Source of the DNA: JBGQDM01 sp041495845 | Lineage (GTDB): Bacteria; Acidobacteriota; Terriglobia; Terriglobales; Acidobacteriaceae | DNA length: 8,238 bases | Direction of reading: 5' to 3' | Assembly: GCA_041495845.1 (NCBI GenBank) | Contig: JBGQDM010000125.1 | Span: 1-8,238 of the forward strand | Shown here: piece after piece, positions 1 to 6,293 of the stretch | Numbering within the stretch: the first letter of the stretch is position 1 | How the letters are laid out: every line of letters begins with the position of its first letter | Made by a program: the position numbers and the translations under genes | The notes under the pieces: generated by a model | What the model saw: the letters and a program-made list of their open reading frames with translations, nothing else | Told to the model about the DNA's origin: nothing | The model's database searches: none

Positions 1-1
1 G

Positions 2-703
2 CCCCTGAGCAAATCCGGCGAGAAGGAGTTGACGCAGTTCACCGAGATCCTGACGGCGAAGTTTCCGGAGGCGCTCAGCGTCGCCGCCCTCGCCGAGCCA
101 GAACGGAAAAGAGCAGCCGCGAGCGCCACGCCACCGAAGCCACGCATCCTGAGCGGCCCTGGCGCATTGGTATGGCCGATCGGCCCCCACAAATATCGCG
201 TCAGCGTTGGTTCTTTTTTTCAGTCGAATCGCCATCTGCTTGGGCCCCTGGTTGATCTCGTCACTTCCGGCAAACAGGGCGGGACGGCGCTTGATCTGTA
301 CGCCGGAGTCGGGCTGTTCACGCTGCCGCTGGCTTCCCACTTCGGGAAAGTGATTGCAGTCGAAAGTAGCCCCGCCTCCCACGCCGACCTACGCTACAAT
401 TCGCCCACCAACGTCGAAGCGATCCGCGCTGCGACTGAGACTTACCTCGACGAAGCGGCGGGGAAACTGCGAGCCGACCTGGTGGTGGTGGATCCCCCGC
501 GTACCGGTCTGGGGAATCGCGTGACCCGCAGCCTGACCCGGCTGGGTGCGTCGCGCATCACCTATGTTTCCTGTGATCCGGCCACGCTGGCCCGCGACTT
601 GGTGCCATTGTTGGCGGCGGGTTATCGCGTGGCACAGGCCCATGTCGTGGATTTATTTCCGCAGACCTACCATCTGGAAAGCGTGATCGAACTGGCGCGC
701 TGA
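2..703 (+). CDS. RNA uracil-5-methyltransferase, TrmA/RlmD/RlmCD family (C-terminal part, 5' truncated by window edge)
   Basis: Class I SAM-dependent enzyme that methylates C5 of a uracil in rRNA or tRNA, acting in the cytoplasm. The frame is open to the left edge, so the TTG at 29 is very unlikely to be the true start. About 233 residues are visible, roughly the C-terminal half of a 400-450 residue family member. In order: GSFFQSN (the family's FFQ-N motif, around 209-229), the SAM-binding motif LDLYAGVGLF (290-319), DPPRTG (491-508), YVSCDPATLARDL with the catalytic nucleophile Cys (codon 572-574), and DLFPQTYHLESV with the family's general-base Glu (codon 677-679). The N-terminal TRAM domain and iron-sulfur cysteines that separate RlmD from RlmC, RlmCD and TrmA would lie outside the window, so the target uridine cannot be assigned. 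comEC starts 15 bp downstream on the same strand and may be co-transcribed. Family membership is certain; the subfamily is not. Confidence 0.93.
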   Translation, partial: PLSKSGEKELTQFTEILTAKFPEALSVAALAEPERKRAAASATPPKPRILSGPGALVWPIGPHKYRVSVGSFFQSNRHLLGPLVDLVTSGKQGGTALDLYAGVGLFTLPLASHFGKVIAVESSPASHADLRYNSPTNVEAIRAATETYLDEAAGKLRADLVVVDPPRTGLGNRVTRSLTRLGASRITYVSCDPATLARDLVPLLAAGYRVAQAHVVDLFPQTYHLESVIELAR

Positions 704-718
704 CCACAACCAACCATC

Positions 719-3301
719 GTGCCGGCCAAGTCCAATGCGGCGGGCCCTGAGCGCCGCTCGGCGCGGCATCCCTTGTTGTGGGCTGCTTTGGCGTACGCGG
801 CCGGGATTCTTCTGGGCACGCAGATGTGGCGGCCAGCCCTGTGGTGGCTGACGGCGGTATCGGTTTTTCTCGCGGCGGCTGCTTATTTTCTTCGCCGACG
901 CACCCGCACAGCATGGTGTCTGGCGCTGTGCGCACTGGCTTCACTCGGTGCGATCGGAGCCCATTTGCGTTCGCTGCCGAACGCCGATCACGCCCGCCTT
1001 TTGCTCCTCGCCGATGAGCGCGAGGTCACCATCACCGCCCACGTCACCGCCGAGCGCCCCGTGCGCGATGCTGGCCGGGGAACCTTGAGCCAGCGGGTGC
1101 ACGTGGAAACGGAAAGCATCAGCTCGCAAAATATCGAGCAATCCTTGCGCGCGGAACTGCAGTTGACCGTTTTTGACCCGGCGCGGGCAGCCGAGTTCGC
1201 CCCCCTGCAATACGGCGAGCGCATCCGTTCCACGCTGAAACTGCGGCCGCCGCGCAACTATCGCGATCCCGGCTCTTTCGACCTCGCCGGCTACATGGCC
1301 GGCCAGGGACTGACGGCTTCCGCTGCGGTGCGCGCCGACCGCGTCGAGCGCCTCCCTGGTTTTTCCGGCAGCCGTTTCGAATCCTGGCGCGTGCGCATTC
1401 ACCGCAGCATTGTCACCCGCATCGGCACCCTGTGGGCTCCCGACCAGGCGGCGCTGATCGAAGCCATGGTGATTGGCGAGGATGCCTTCCTTAATCCCGA
1501 CATCCGCGCCGACTTTCAGCGTTCCGGGACGTACCACATCCTGGTAATTTCCGGCATCAACGTCGCCATTCTGGCGGTCACCGTGTTTTGGGTATTGCGG
1601 CGCTTCCGCACCAGTGAAGTCACAGCTGCGGCGCTCACTCTGGCACTTACCCTGGGCTATGCCTATGTAACCGAGGTCGGTGCTCCCATTTGGCGAGCCA
1701 CGCTGATGATGGCCGTGTATCTGGGCGCTCGCGTTCTTTATCGCGAGCGCTCGATTCTGAATGCGCTCGGTGCCGCCGGCTTGCTGTTGCTCCTGCTTGA
1801 CCCCAGCAGCCTGCTGGGCCCCAGCCTGCAACTCTCATTCCTCTGCGTGCTGGTGATTGGGGCGGCCGCATTGCCTCTGCTCGAGCGCACGATTTCACCG
1901 TACCGGCGCGGCCTGGCGTTTCTTGACTCCGCTGACCACGACTTTGCGCTCGCGCCGCGCGTGGTCCAGTTCCGCATCGAACTGCGCTTGCTGCTGGAGC
2001 GGGCCCCGAAACGTTGGGCAAGCACGGCGCGGGTGTTGCTTACGGGTTCGCTGCAGGCGGCCTTTGCCACCGTCGAACTCGTCGCCCTCTCAGCGCTCAT
2101 GCAGCTCTCTCTGGCCTTGCCGATGGCCTTCTACTTTCATCGCGGCGTTACTCTCGGGCTGCCGTCCAACCTGTTGGTTGTTCCGTTGACGGGGCTGCTT
2201 ATGCCGGCGGCCGTGGCTGCGGTGGGGCTGGGCTACGTGTCCGCAACGCTGGCCAGGCTCCCGGCTTTGATTGCCAGCCTGGCGCTCGCCGGCATTACCG
2301 GAACGGTGCGCTGGGTGGGCAGCCTGCACGCCGCTGACTTGCGTGTGCCCACGCCGGACACACTCGCTGCAGCCGCCGCCCTGGCCTCGCTGTTGCTGGT
2401 ATTCTTCACAGCGCGGCGCCGTTGGAGTTTCGTGGCACTCAGCCTCGCTGCGCTCACCGCCAGTTCCCTCTGGATCACGCTGGGCCCGCACCCTCCACAC
2501 CTGCATCGGGGTGTACTCGAAATCACCACGCTCGATGTCGGCGAAGGTGACTCACATCTGGTTATCACTCCGCTAGGGAAGGCGCTGCTGATCGATGCCG
2601 GCGGCCCCACCGGCGGACCTCATTTGTCTGCCTTCGACGTTGGCGAGGAAGTTGTTTCCCCATATCTCTGGTCGCGAGGATTTCGCCGTCTGGATGCCGT
2701 CGCGCTCACCCATGCGCACTCCGATCACATGGCAGGGATGACGGCAGTGCTGCGCAACTTTCATCCTCGTGAACTCTGGCTCAGTGTGGAACCGCCCAGT
2801 GCTGACCTGCAACGTCTGCTGCAGGAAGCCCGGGCGCTGAACGTCATCGTGGTTCACCGTGCCGAGGGCGATGCTTTTGATTTCGGGGGCGCTGCCTTCC
2901 GCGTGCTGGCCCCGCCGCGCGATTGGCAGAGCCGGCGGCCACAAAACAACGACTCGCTCGTCCTGCACGTCAGTTATGGTCTAACCTCGGCCCTGCTCGA
3001 AGGCGATGCTGAAGCCCAAAGCGAAACCCGTGTGGCGGAGCTGCATCCAGAAGCAGATTTGTTGAAGGTCGCACACCACGGCGGCCGGACTTCCACCTTG
3101 CCGGTGCTGCTGGCTGCGGCACATCCGCACTACGCGGTCATCTCCGCCGGCTGGAGAAATTCTTTTGGGCTTCCACGCGCAGAAGTGCTGGAACGGCTGG
3201 AAAAGGCCCGCGTGCTTACCTACCGCACCGATCTCGACGGCGCCGTCACTTTCTATATGGACGGGAAGTCGGTCACACCCCAGTTGGCGGCTCTCCGCTG
3301 A
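719..3301 (+). CDS. comEC: ComEC/Rec2 family DNA-uptake channel protein
   Basis: Inner-membrane channel thought to carry single-stranded DNA into the cytoplasm during natural transformation; its metallo-beta-lactamase (MBL) domain is proposed to degrade the other strand. The protein has 860 residues, a typical full length. Residues 18-60 hold the first membrane helices. A soluble DUF4131/OB-like segment follows at about 100-210. The Competence domain (about 240-530) is marked by RSGTYHILVISGINVAIL (268-285), which matches the family SG-H-L-SG-H/N-V motif, and by many hydrophobic helices. The MBL domain (about 597-855) has LDVGEGD (605-611), LIDAGG (624-629), THAHSDH (664-670), NNDSLVL (743-749), LLEGDAE (759-765) and VAHHGG (784-789). 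The start is GTG with no clear Shine-Dalgarno sequence. Two oddities: the usual C-terminal G-H-P motif reads GLP (817-819), and a polar loop of about 50 residues interrupts the membrane domain near 390-440. The last 29 bp overlap the convergent DUF2007 gene. Confidence 0.96.
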   Translation: MPAKSNAAGPERRSARHPLLWAALAYAAGILLGTQMWRPALWWLTAVSVFLAAAAYFLRRRTRTAWCLALCALASLGAIGAHLRSLPNADHARLLLLADEREVTITAHVTAERPVRDAGRGTLSQRVHVETESISSQNIEQSLRAELQLTVFDPARAAEFAPLQYGERIRSTLKLRPPRNYRDPGSFDLAGYMAGQGLTASAAVRADRVERLPGFSGSRFESWRVRIHRSIVTRIGTLWAPDQAALIEAMVIGEDAFLNPDIRADFQRSGTYHILVISGINVAILAVTVFWVLRRFRTSEVTAAALTLALTLGYAYVTEVGAPIWRATLMMAVYLGARVLYRERSILNALGAAGLLLLLLDPSSLLGPSLQLSFLCVLVIGAAALPLLERTISPYRRGLAFLDSADHDFALAPRVVQFRIELRLLLERAPKRWASTARVLLTGSLQAAFATVELVALSALMQLSLALPMAFYFHRGVTLGLPSNLLVVPLTGLLMPAAVAAVGLGYVSATLARLPALIASLALAGITGTVRWVGSLHAADLRVPTPDTLAAAAALASLLLVFFTARRRWSFVALSLAALTASSLWITLGPHPPHLHRGVLEITTLDVGEGDSHLVITPLGKALLIDAGGPTGGPHLSAFDVGEEVVSPYLWSRGFRRLDAVALTHAHSDHMAGMTAVLRNFHPRELWLSVEPPSADLQRLLQEARALNVIVVHRAEGDAFDFGGAAFRVLAPPRDWQSRRPQNNDSLVLHVSYGLTSALLEGDAEAQSETRVAELHPEADLLKVAHHGGRTSTLPVLLAAAHPHYAVISAGWRNSFGLPRAEVLERLEKARVLTYRTDLDGAVTFYMDGKSVTPQLAALR

Positions 3302-3581
3302 CCTTAAGGTCGGTGGTTTCAGGTTCGTCGGCCTCAGCGTCGGCCAGCGGCTGACCGCGATAGGCCTCAATCAGGTTCCGCGCTTCTTCCGCCTGATCGG
3401 CACGCACCCGGATGATGCTGCCACCGACGCCCGGAAAGATATCTTGCTGGATGTTGAGCGAGGTCAGTTGCGACTCAATGCCGGCCGACTCGAGCAACCC
3501 GTGCACCACCAGCGCTTCTGATTCCTGCTCGGCATCGAACACCTTCACCAAGTCTTCGCTGGATTCCAGTTTGGCAGTCAT
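3273..3581 (-). CDS. DUF2007-domain small protein (putative signal-transducing protein)
   Basis: A soluble protein of 102 residues with no signal peptide or membrane helix. Residues 11-75 fit the DUF2007 (PF09413) pattern: a strand (LVKVFDA), a helix containing E-A-L-V-V-H-G-L-L-E-S-A-G-I, a strand with the variable QDIFPGVGG loop, IIRVRADQ, and a final helix AEEARNLIEAY. The tail (about 78-102) is acidic and probably disordered. The molecular function of DUF2007 is not established; small ferredoxin-like or GlnB-like regulatory roles have been suggested. I chose the ATG at 3579-3581 because AAGGAG (3588-3593, minus strand) lies 6 nt upstream. The frame stays open back to 3695, but that extension lacks the family pattern and runs through the intergenic control region. 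The 3' end overlaps comEC by 29 bp, tail to tail. Upstream, a CRP-type palindrome abuts the ribosome binding site. Confidence 0.88.
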   Translation of the reverse strand: MTAKLESSEDLVKVFDAEQESEALVVHGLLESAGIESQLTSLNIQQDIFPGVGGSIIRVRADQAEEARNLIEAYRGQPLADAEADEPETTDLKVSGEPPTGV

Positions 3582-3587
3582 AATCTT

Positions 3588-3593
3588 CTCCTT
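3588..3593 (-). promoter_or_regulatory. Shine-Dalgarno of the DUF2007 gene
   Basis: On the minus strand AAGGAG is followed by six bases (AAGATT) and then the ATG at 3581. This perfect, well-spaced site fixes the start of the DUF2007 gene and excludes the longer open frame. Its outermost base overlaps the edge of the CRP-type palindrome at 3593-3608. Confidence 0.85.
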
Positions 3594-3608
3594 GTGATTG
3601 CGATCACA
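3593..3608. promoter_or_regulatory. CRP/FNR-family operator-like palindrome
   Basis: The sequence TGTGATTGCGATCACA contains TGTGA, six bases, then TCACA, exactly the half-sites and spacing of the classical CRP/CAP operator. Seven of the eight positions in each half are symmetric. It lies in the 116-bp divergent intergenic region. Its centre is 97 bp upstream of the lipoprotein ATG, a range suited to activation. On the other side it touches the ribosome binding site of the DUF2007 gene, a position suited to blocking transcription of that gene. A TTGACC hexamer starts at 3609 directly beside it, and TATCAT lies at 3630-3635. If that pair were a promoter (short 15-bp spacer), the operator would centre near -41.5, the class II activator position. 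The operator match is directly visible; the regulator and the regulatory effect are inferred. Confidence 0.55.
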
Positions 3609-3642
3609 TTGACCTGTGCGGGCGCCTTGTATCATGCAAGGG

Positions 3643-3679
3643 TGGTAACGGTTCCGGAAGCGTCCTATGATGTTCCGGA
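3643..3679 (+). promoter_or_regulatory. Candidate promoter with paired GTTCCGGA repeats, upstream of the lipoprotein gene
   Basis: TATGAT at 3666-3671 matches the sigma-70 -10 box at five of six positions and would place transcription start near 3678, about 20 nt before the ATG at 3698. The -35 hexamer is poor (TGGTAA at 3643-3648), which would suit an activator-dependent promoter. Two identical GTTCCGGA octamers, at 3651-3658 and 3672-3679, flank the -10 box with a 21-bp period, that is two helical turns. The first contains the perfect palindrome TTCCGGAA. This geometry suits a dimeric repressor or activator. No experimental or homology support is available from sequence alone. Confidence 0.3.
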
Positions 3680-3697
3680 CAGAAACGAGTCGCATTC

Positions 3698-4498
3698 ATG
3701 AAAACCCTACGTAACCTTGCACTGGTACCGGCCTTGCTGGCCCTGGCCGCCTGCTCCAGCGGCAGTCAGCAGCCCAGTACCCTGACAAAATTGTACGCCT
3801 CTCTGCGTACCCACTTTACCGATGGCAAAACAGAACTGCGCAAGTCTTTGGAAGCCAAACAACAGGCCAAGAGCTGGCGGATGAATATTGACCTGCGCAC
3901 CCATCCGGGCGCAGTGATGAACACCGTGGTGGAAGTGGCCTGCCCGGATCGCGAGCGCATTGTCACCAAGATCGGCGACACCACCCTGGAGACGATCCGC
4001 ATCGGCGCCGACGCCTACGTGCAAAAAGAGGGTCAGTGGTACAAGGGACCTTTGCCGCAGGGAGTCTATCCGTGCGGCGACCAAGCCGGCGCTCCTGCAC
4101 CCTGGGCCATGATGAACGAAGGCCGTGACATGGCCACCGTGATCGCCACCATGGCCAACAATCCGGGCAGCCCCATCACCGTAACGGCGGGTTCCCTGAC
4201 CCAGGTGGACAAGAATCTTTGTCAGGACTGGCTGGTCAGCTTTCAGCACCCCGGCGGCACGGGCCGTGGCATGAGCTATAGCGCGTGTCTGGGAACCGAA
4301 GATCGGCTCCCCCGCCGCGTAGTCATGGGCACCGGCGGCATGACGGCCGTGTATTCCGACTGGAACCAGCCAATGCAAATCGAAGCACCGCAGGCCAACG
4401 TGTTGCCGATGCCCGTGGTGCAGGCACCGCAGGGTCCGCCGCAATTGCCGGCGGGGCACATGGCGCTTCCGCAGGGACATCCCACGACCGCGCACTGA
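3698..4498 (+). CDS. Predicted periplasmic lipoprotein, uncharacterised (possibly LolA/LppX-like fold)
   Basis: A protein of 266 residues. Residues 1-18 are a lipoprotein signal peptide (MKTLRN, then a hydrophobic run) ending in the lipobox LAAC, with the lipidated cysteine at 19. After a short Ser/Gln linker, residues 31-55 look helical and charged. Residues 59-120 show alternating strands including SWRMNIDL, VVEVACPDRERIV, ETIRIGADAYV and QWYKGPLP. That pattern (extended sheet, P-D-R, Y-then-W-K) recalls lipoprotein carrier families of the LolA/LppX/LprG kind, but I cannot assign it to a family. Four further cysteines (82, 126, 175, 197) could form two disulfides in the periplasm. The C-terminus (about 228-266) is rich in Pro, Gln and His and probably unstructured. 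The start has only a weak Shine-Dalgarno. It is divergent from the DUF2007 gene, downstream of the CRP-type palindrome, and followed after 28 bp by a hairpin. The function is unknown. Confidence 0.85.
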   Translation: MKTLRNLALVPALLALAACSSGSQQPSTLTKLYASLRTHFTDGKTELRKSLEAKQQAKSWRMNIDLRTHPGAVMNTVVEVACPDRERIVTKIGDTTLETIRIGADAYVQKEGQWYKGPLPQGVYPCGDQAGAPAPWAMMNEGRDMATVIATMANNPGSPITVTAGSLTQVDKNLCQDWLVSFQHPGGTGRGMSYSACLGTEDRLPRRVVMGTGGMTAVYSDWNQPMQIEAPQANVLPMPVVQAPQGPPQLPAGHMALPQGHPTTAH

Positions 4499-4526
4499 TC
4501 GCAACCCGTCCGCACCCGGAAGGACA

Positions 4527-4558
4527 AAGACCACCGGCGTTTGCGCGCTGGTGGTCTT
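4527..4558 (+). terminator. Strong hairpin after the lipoprotein gene, probable terminator
   Basis: AAGACCACC (4527-4535) pairs perfectly with GGTGGTCTT (4550-4558). Four more pairs continue inward (GGCG with CGCT, one of them G-U), giving a 13-bp stem with a six-base loop. It begins 28 bp after the lipoprotein stop codon. The tail has only a few T residues (CTTCCTCG), so termination efficiency is uncertain and an mRNA 3'-stabilising role is an alternative. The rest of the 130-bp gap before the next gene shows nothing recognisable. Confidence 0.65.
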
Positions 4559-4628
4559 CCTCGCACAATAGTTTGGCACGGGCAGGCCGCAACGCCAGCC
4601 GGGGCGGCGTCATCCAATCACCAGAGGC

Positions 4629-4934
4629 ATGTCACTAAATTTGGAGACGCGGGCGCGAGGATCCATGTCACTGCCGCAACCATCGGGAGCGCAGAACGAA
4701 GCGGGCGAAACACTCGACGAGTCCCGCCGGCTCCGTCGCCTGCAGCTAATGATGAGCATGGTTCTCTCTGTGATCTGCCAGGATCCCAGCTTGACCATTG
4801 AAGAAGCTTCGGAGATGGCTGCCAATGCCCGGCGCGCGGCCCTCGCTATGTTCCCAGGCAAGGACCTTGCCTTCGATCTGATCTACCGTCCGCGCTTGCA
4901 ACGCGCCATGCGCGAACGCTTTCGTCTGCAGTAA
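4629..4934 (+). CDS. Small conserved-looking helical protein, uncharacterised
   Basis: It encodes 101 residues from the first ATG, or 89 from the ATG at 4665. From about residue 30 it is strongly helical: DESRRLRRLQLMMSMVLSVI, then a D-P-S-L-T-I-E-E-A turn-helix start, then a helix with AANARRAALAMFPGKD, then an Arg-rich end RPRLQRAMRERF. There is no signal peptide. The hydrophobic stretch LMMSMVLSVI is too short for a confident membrane span and reads better as an amphipathic helix. I associate this type of protein with Acidobacteriota but know no function. The start is ambiguous: AGAGG sits only one base before the ATG at 4629, while GAGG sits four bases before the ATG at 4665, so the internal start is at least as likely. 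Both starts share the octamer ATGTCACT. The stop lies 12 bp from the convergent hemL stop. The basic, Arg-rich ends could bind nucleic acid, but that is a guess. Confidence 0.72.
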   Translation: MSLNLETRARGSMSLPQPSGAQNEAGETLDESRRLRRLQLMMSMVLSVICQDPSLTIEEASEMAANARRAALAMFPGKDLAFDLIYRPRLQRAMRERFRLQ

Positions 4935-4946
4935 GTTTCCGTCAAT

Positions 4947-6260
4947 CTAACGCGCGGGCACGGGCTGACTTACCGCCGCCAGCGCACTCTTGGCCACCTC
5001 GATGGTGCGCGCAATGTCCGCTTCGGTGTGCGCCGCGCTAAGAAACGCCGCTTCAAACTGCGACGGCGGCAGATAGACTCCGCCGTCCAGCATGACGCGG
5101 AAAAACCGCCCAAAGGCTTCGGTATCGGCCTTGGCCGCGGTGGTCCAATCCGTCACCGCGTTGGCGGTAAAGAACCACGTAAACATGGAACCGACACGGT
5201 TCACGCTGAGAGCAACGCCGGCTCGCTTTGCAGCCGCGGCGACCCCCGTAACCAGCTTGTCGGTTAACCGATCCAGTTGGGCGTAGATTTCGCGATGCCC
5301 ACGCAGGTGCCGCAGGGTCGCCAGGCCCGCTGCCATGGCCAGCGGGTTCCCGGAAAGCGTTCCGGCCTGATACATCGGCCCCAGCGGCGCCACCAGATCC
5401 ATGATTTCGCTCGGCCCACCATAGCCGCCTACCGGCAACCCGCCGCCGATGATCTTGCCCATCGTCGTCAAGTCTGGCCGGATAGCGTAAATTTCCTGCG
5501 CCCCGCCAAACGCCAGCCGGAACCCGGTCATTACTTCATCGAAGATGAGCAGCGAGCGGTCGGCCTGCGTGATGGCACGCAGCGCTTCCAGATAACCGCG
5601 CGCGGGCGGCACACATCCCATGTTGCCCACCACCGGCTCAACAATGACGCACGCTATCTGGTGACGGAACTTCTTGAATGCCTCTTCCAGGGCATCCGTG
5701 TCGTTGAAGGGCAGCGCCAGCGTGAATTGCGTGAACTCTTCCGGCACGCCCGCCGACCCGGGAATTCCCAGCGTGGCCAATCCTGAACCTGCCTTCACCA
5801 GCAGCGCGTCCGCGTGACCGTGATAGCAGCCTTCAAATTTCACAATATATTTGCGCTTGGTAAAAGCGCGCGCCAGACGGATGGCCGACATCGTCGCTTC
5901 CGTCCCCGAACTCACGAAACGCACTTTTTCCATGTGGGGAAAAGCGGAAATGACAACTTCCGCCAGGTCGGCTTCGCTAGGCGTGGACGCTCCAAAACTC
6001 GTACCCTTACTGGCTGCAGTCGTGATTGCCTCCACCACATCCGGGGCGGCGTGACCAAGAATCTGCGGCCCCCAGGAGCCGATGTAGTCAATGTATTCAT
6101 TGCCGTCCGCATCCCACAGATGCGCGCCCTGCCCGCGCACGATGAAAGGCGGATCCCCGCCTACGGCGCGGAACGCCCGTACCGGCGAATTGACCCCGCC
6201 CGGAATCAACGCTTCGGCGCGCTTCTGCAGTTTGCGCGATTGTTCCACTTTGCGAGCCAT
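4947..6260 (-). CDS. hemL: Glutamate-1-semialdehyde 2,1-aminomutase
   Basis: PLP-dependent enzyme that converts glutamate-1-semialdehyde to 5-aminolevulinate, the last step of the C5 route to haem and other tetrapyrroles, in the cytoplasm. At 437 residues it is a normal length. Landmarks: PGGVNSPVRAF (20-30), SSGTEATMSAIRLAR (117-131, phosphate binding), GCYHGHAD (144-151), IFDEVMTGFR (239-248, with the PLP-ring Asp at 241), TMGKIIGGGLPVGGYGG (266-282, with the Schiff-base Lys at 269), GTLSGNPLAMAAG (300-312) and a C-terminal PSQFEAAFLSAAHTEADI (399-416). The hemL-type N-terminus and YHGHAD motif separate it from ornithine and acetylornithine aminotransferases. GGYGG stands where GAYGG/GAFGG is usual, a minor change. 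The ATG at 6258-6260 has GGAGGAG seven bases upstream on the minus strand. It stands alone and converges on the small gene at 4629-4934 with a 12-bp gap and no visible terminator. Confidence 0.97.
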   Translation of the reverse strand: MARKVEQSRKLQKRAEALIPGGVNSPVRAFRAVGGDPPFIVRGQGAHLWDADGNEYIDYIGSWGPQILGHAAPDVVEAITTAASKGTSFGASTPSEADLAEVVISAFPHMEKVRFVSSGTEATMSAIRLARAFTKRKYIVKFEGCYHGHADALLVKAGSGLATLGIPGSAGVPEEFTQFTLALPFNDTDALEEAFKKFRHQIACVIVEPVVGNMGCVPPARGYLEALRAITQADRSLLIFDEVMTGFRLAFGGAQEIYAIRPDLTTMGKIIGGGLPVGGYGGPSEIMDLVAPLGPMYQAGTLSGNPLAMAAGLATLRHLRGHREIYAQLDRLTDKLVTGVAAAAKRAGVALSVNRVGSMFTWFFTANAVTDWTTAAKADTEAFGRFFRVMLDGGVYLPPSQFEAAFLSAAHTEADIARTIEVAKSALAAVSQPVPAR

Positions 6261-6266
6261 GGGCTT

Positions 6267-6273
6267 CTCCTCC
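6267..6273 (-). promoter_or_regulatory. Shine-Dalgarno of hemL
   Basis: GGAGGAG on the minus strand, six bases upstream of the ATG that ends at 6260. It is a near-ideal ribosome binding site and supports that start. Confidence 0.85.
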
Positions 6274-6284
6274 GGCCAAAGCTA

Positions 6285-6293
6285 AATATAGCA
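6285..6293 (-). promoter_or_regulatory. Candidate extended -10 promoter of hemL
   Basis: On the minus strand TGC is followed directly by TATATT, an extended -10 arrangement (TGn plus a 5/6 hexamer). Start of transcription would fall near 6278, giving a leader of roughly 18 nt that contains only the GGAGGAG ribosome binding site. No good -35 box is seen 16-18 bp further upstream, as is common for extended -10 promoters. Confidence 0.45.

Noticed and set aside
214..220. Run of seven T in the methyltransferase gene, a possible slippage site
   Set aside because: It encodes the conserved Phe-Phe of the FFQ-N motif in an intact frame; ordinary codon use explains it.
941..1831. 296-codon open frame on the minus strand inside comEC
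   Set aside because: It is antisense to strongly conserved comEC motifs, has a Gln/Gly/Ala-rich composition typical of GC-rich shadow frames, and has no recognisable domain.
3582..3695. N-terminal extension of the DUF2007 gene back to 3695 on the minus strand
   Set aside because: The extra 38 residues fit no family pattern, the internal ATG at 3581 has a perfect AAGGAG, and the extension would run through the CRP-type palindrome and repeats.
3707..4579. 290-codon minus-strand frame opposite the lipoprotein gene
   Set aside because: The + strand has the lipobox, family-like strand pattern and a downstream hairpin. The minus frame is low-complexity His/Arg/Gly-rich, and its start lies beyond the hairpin.
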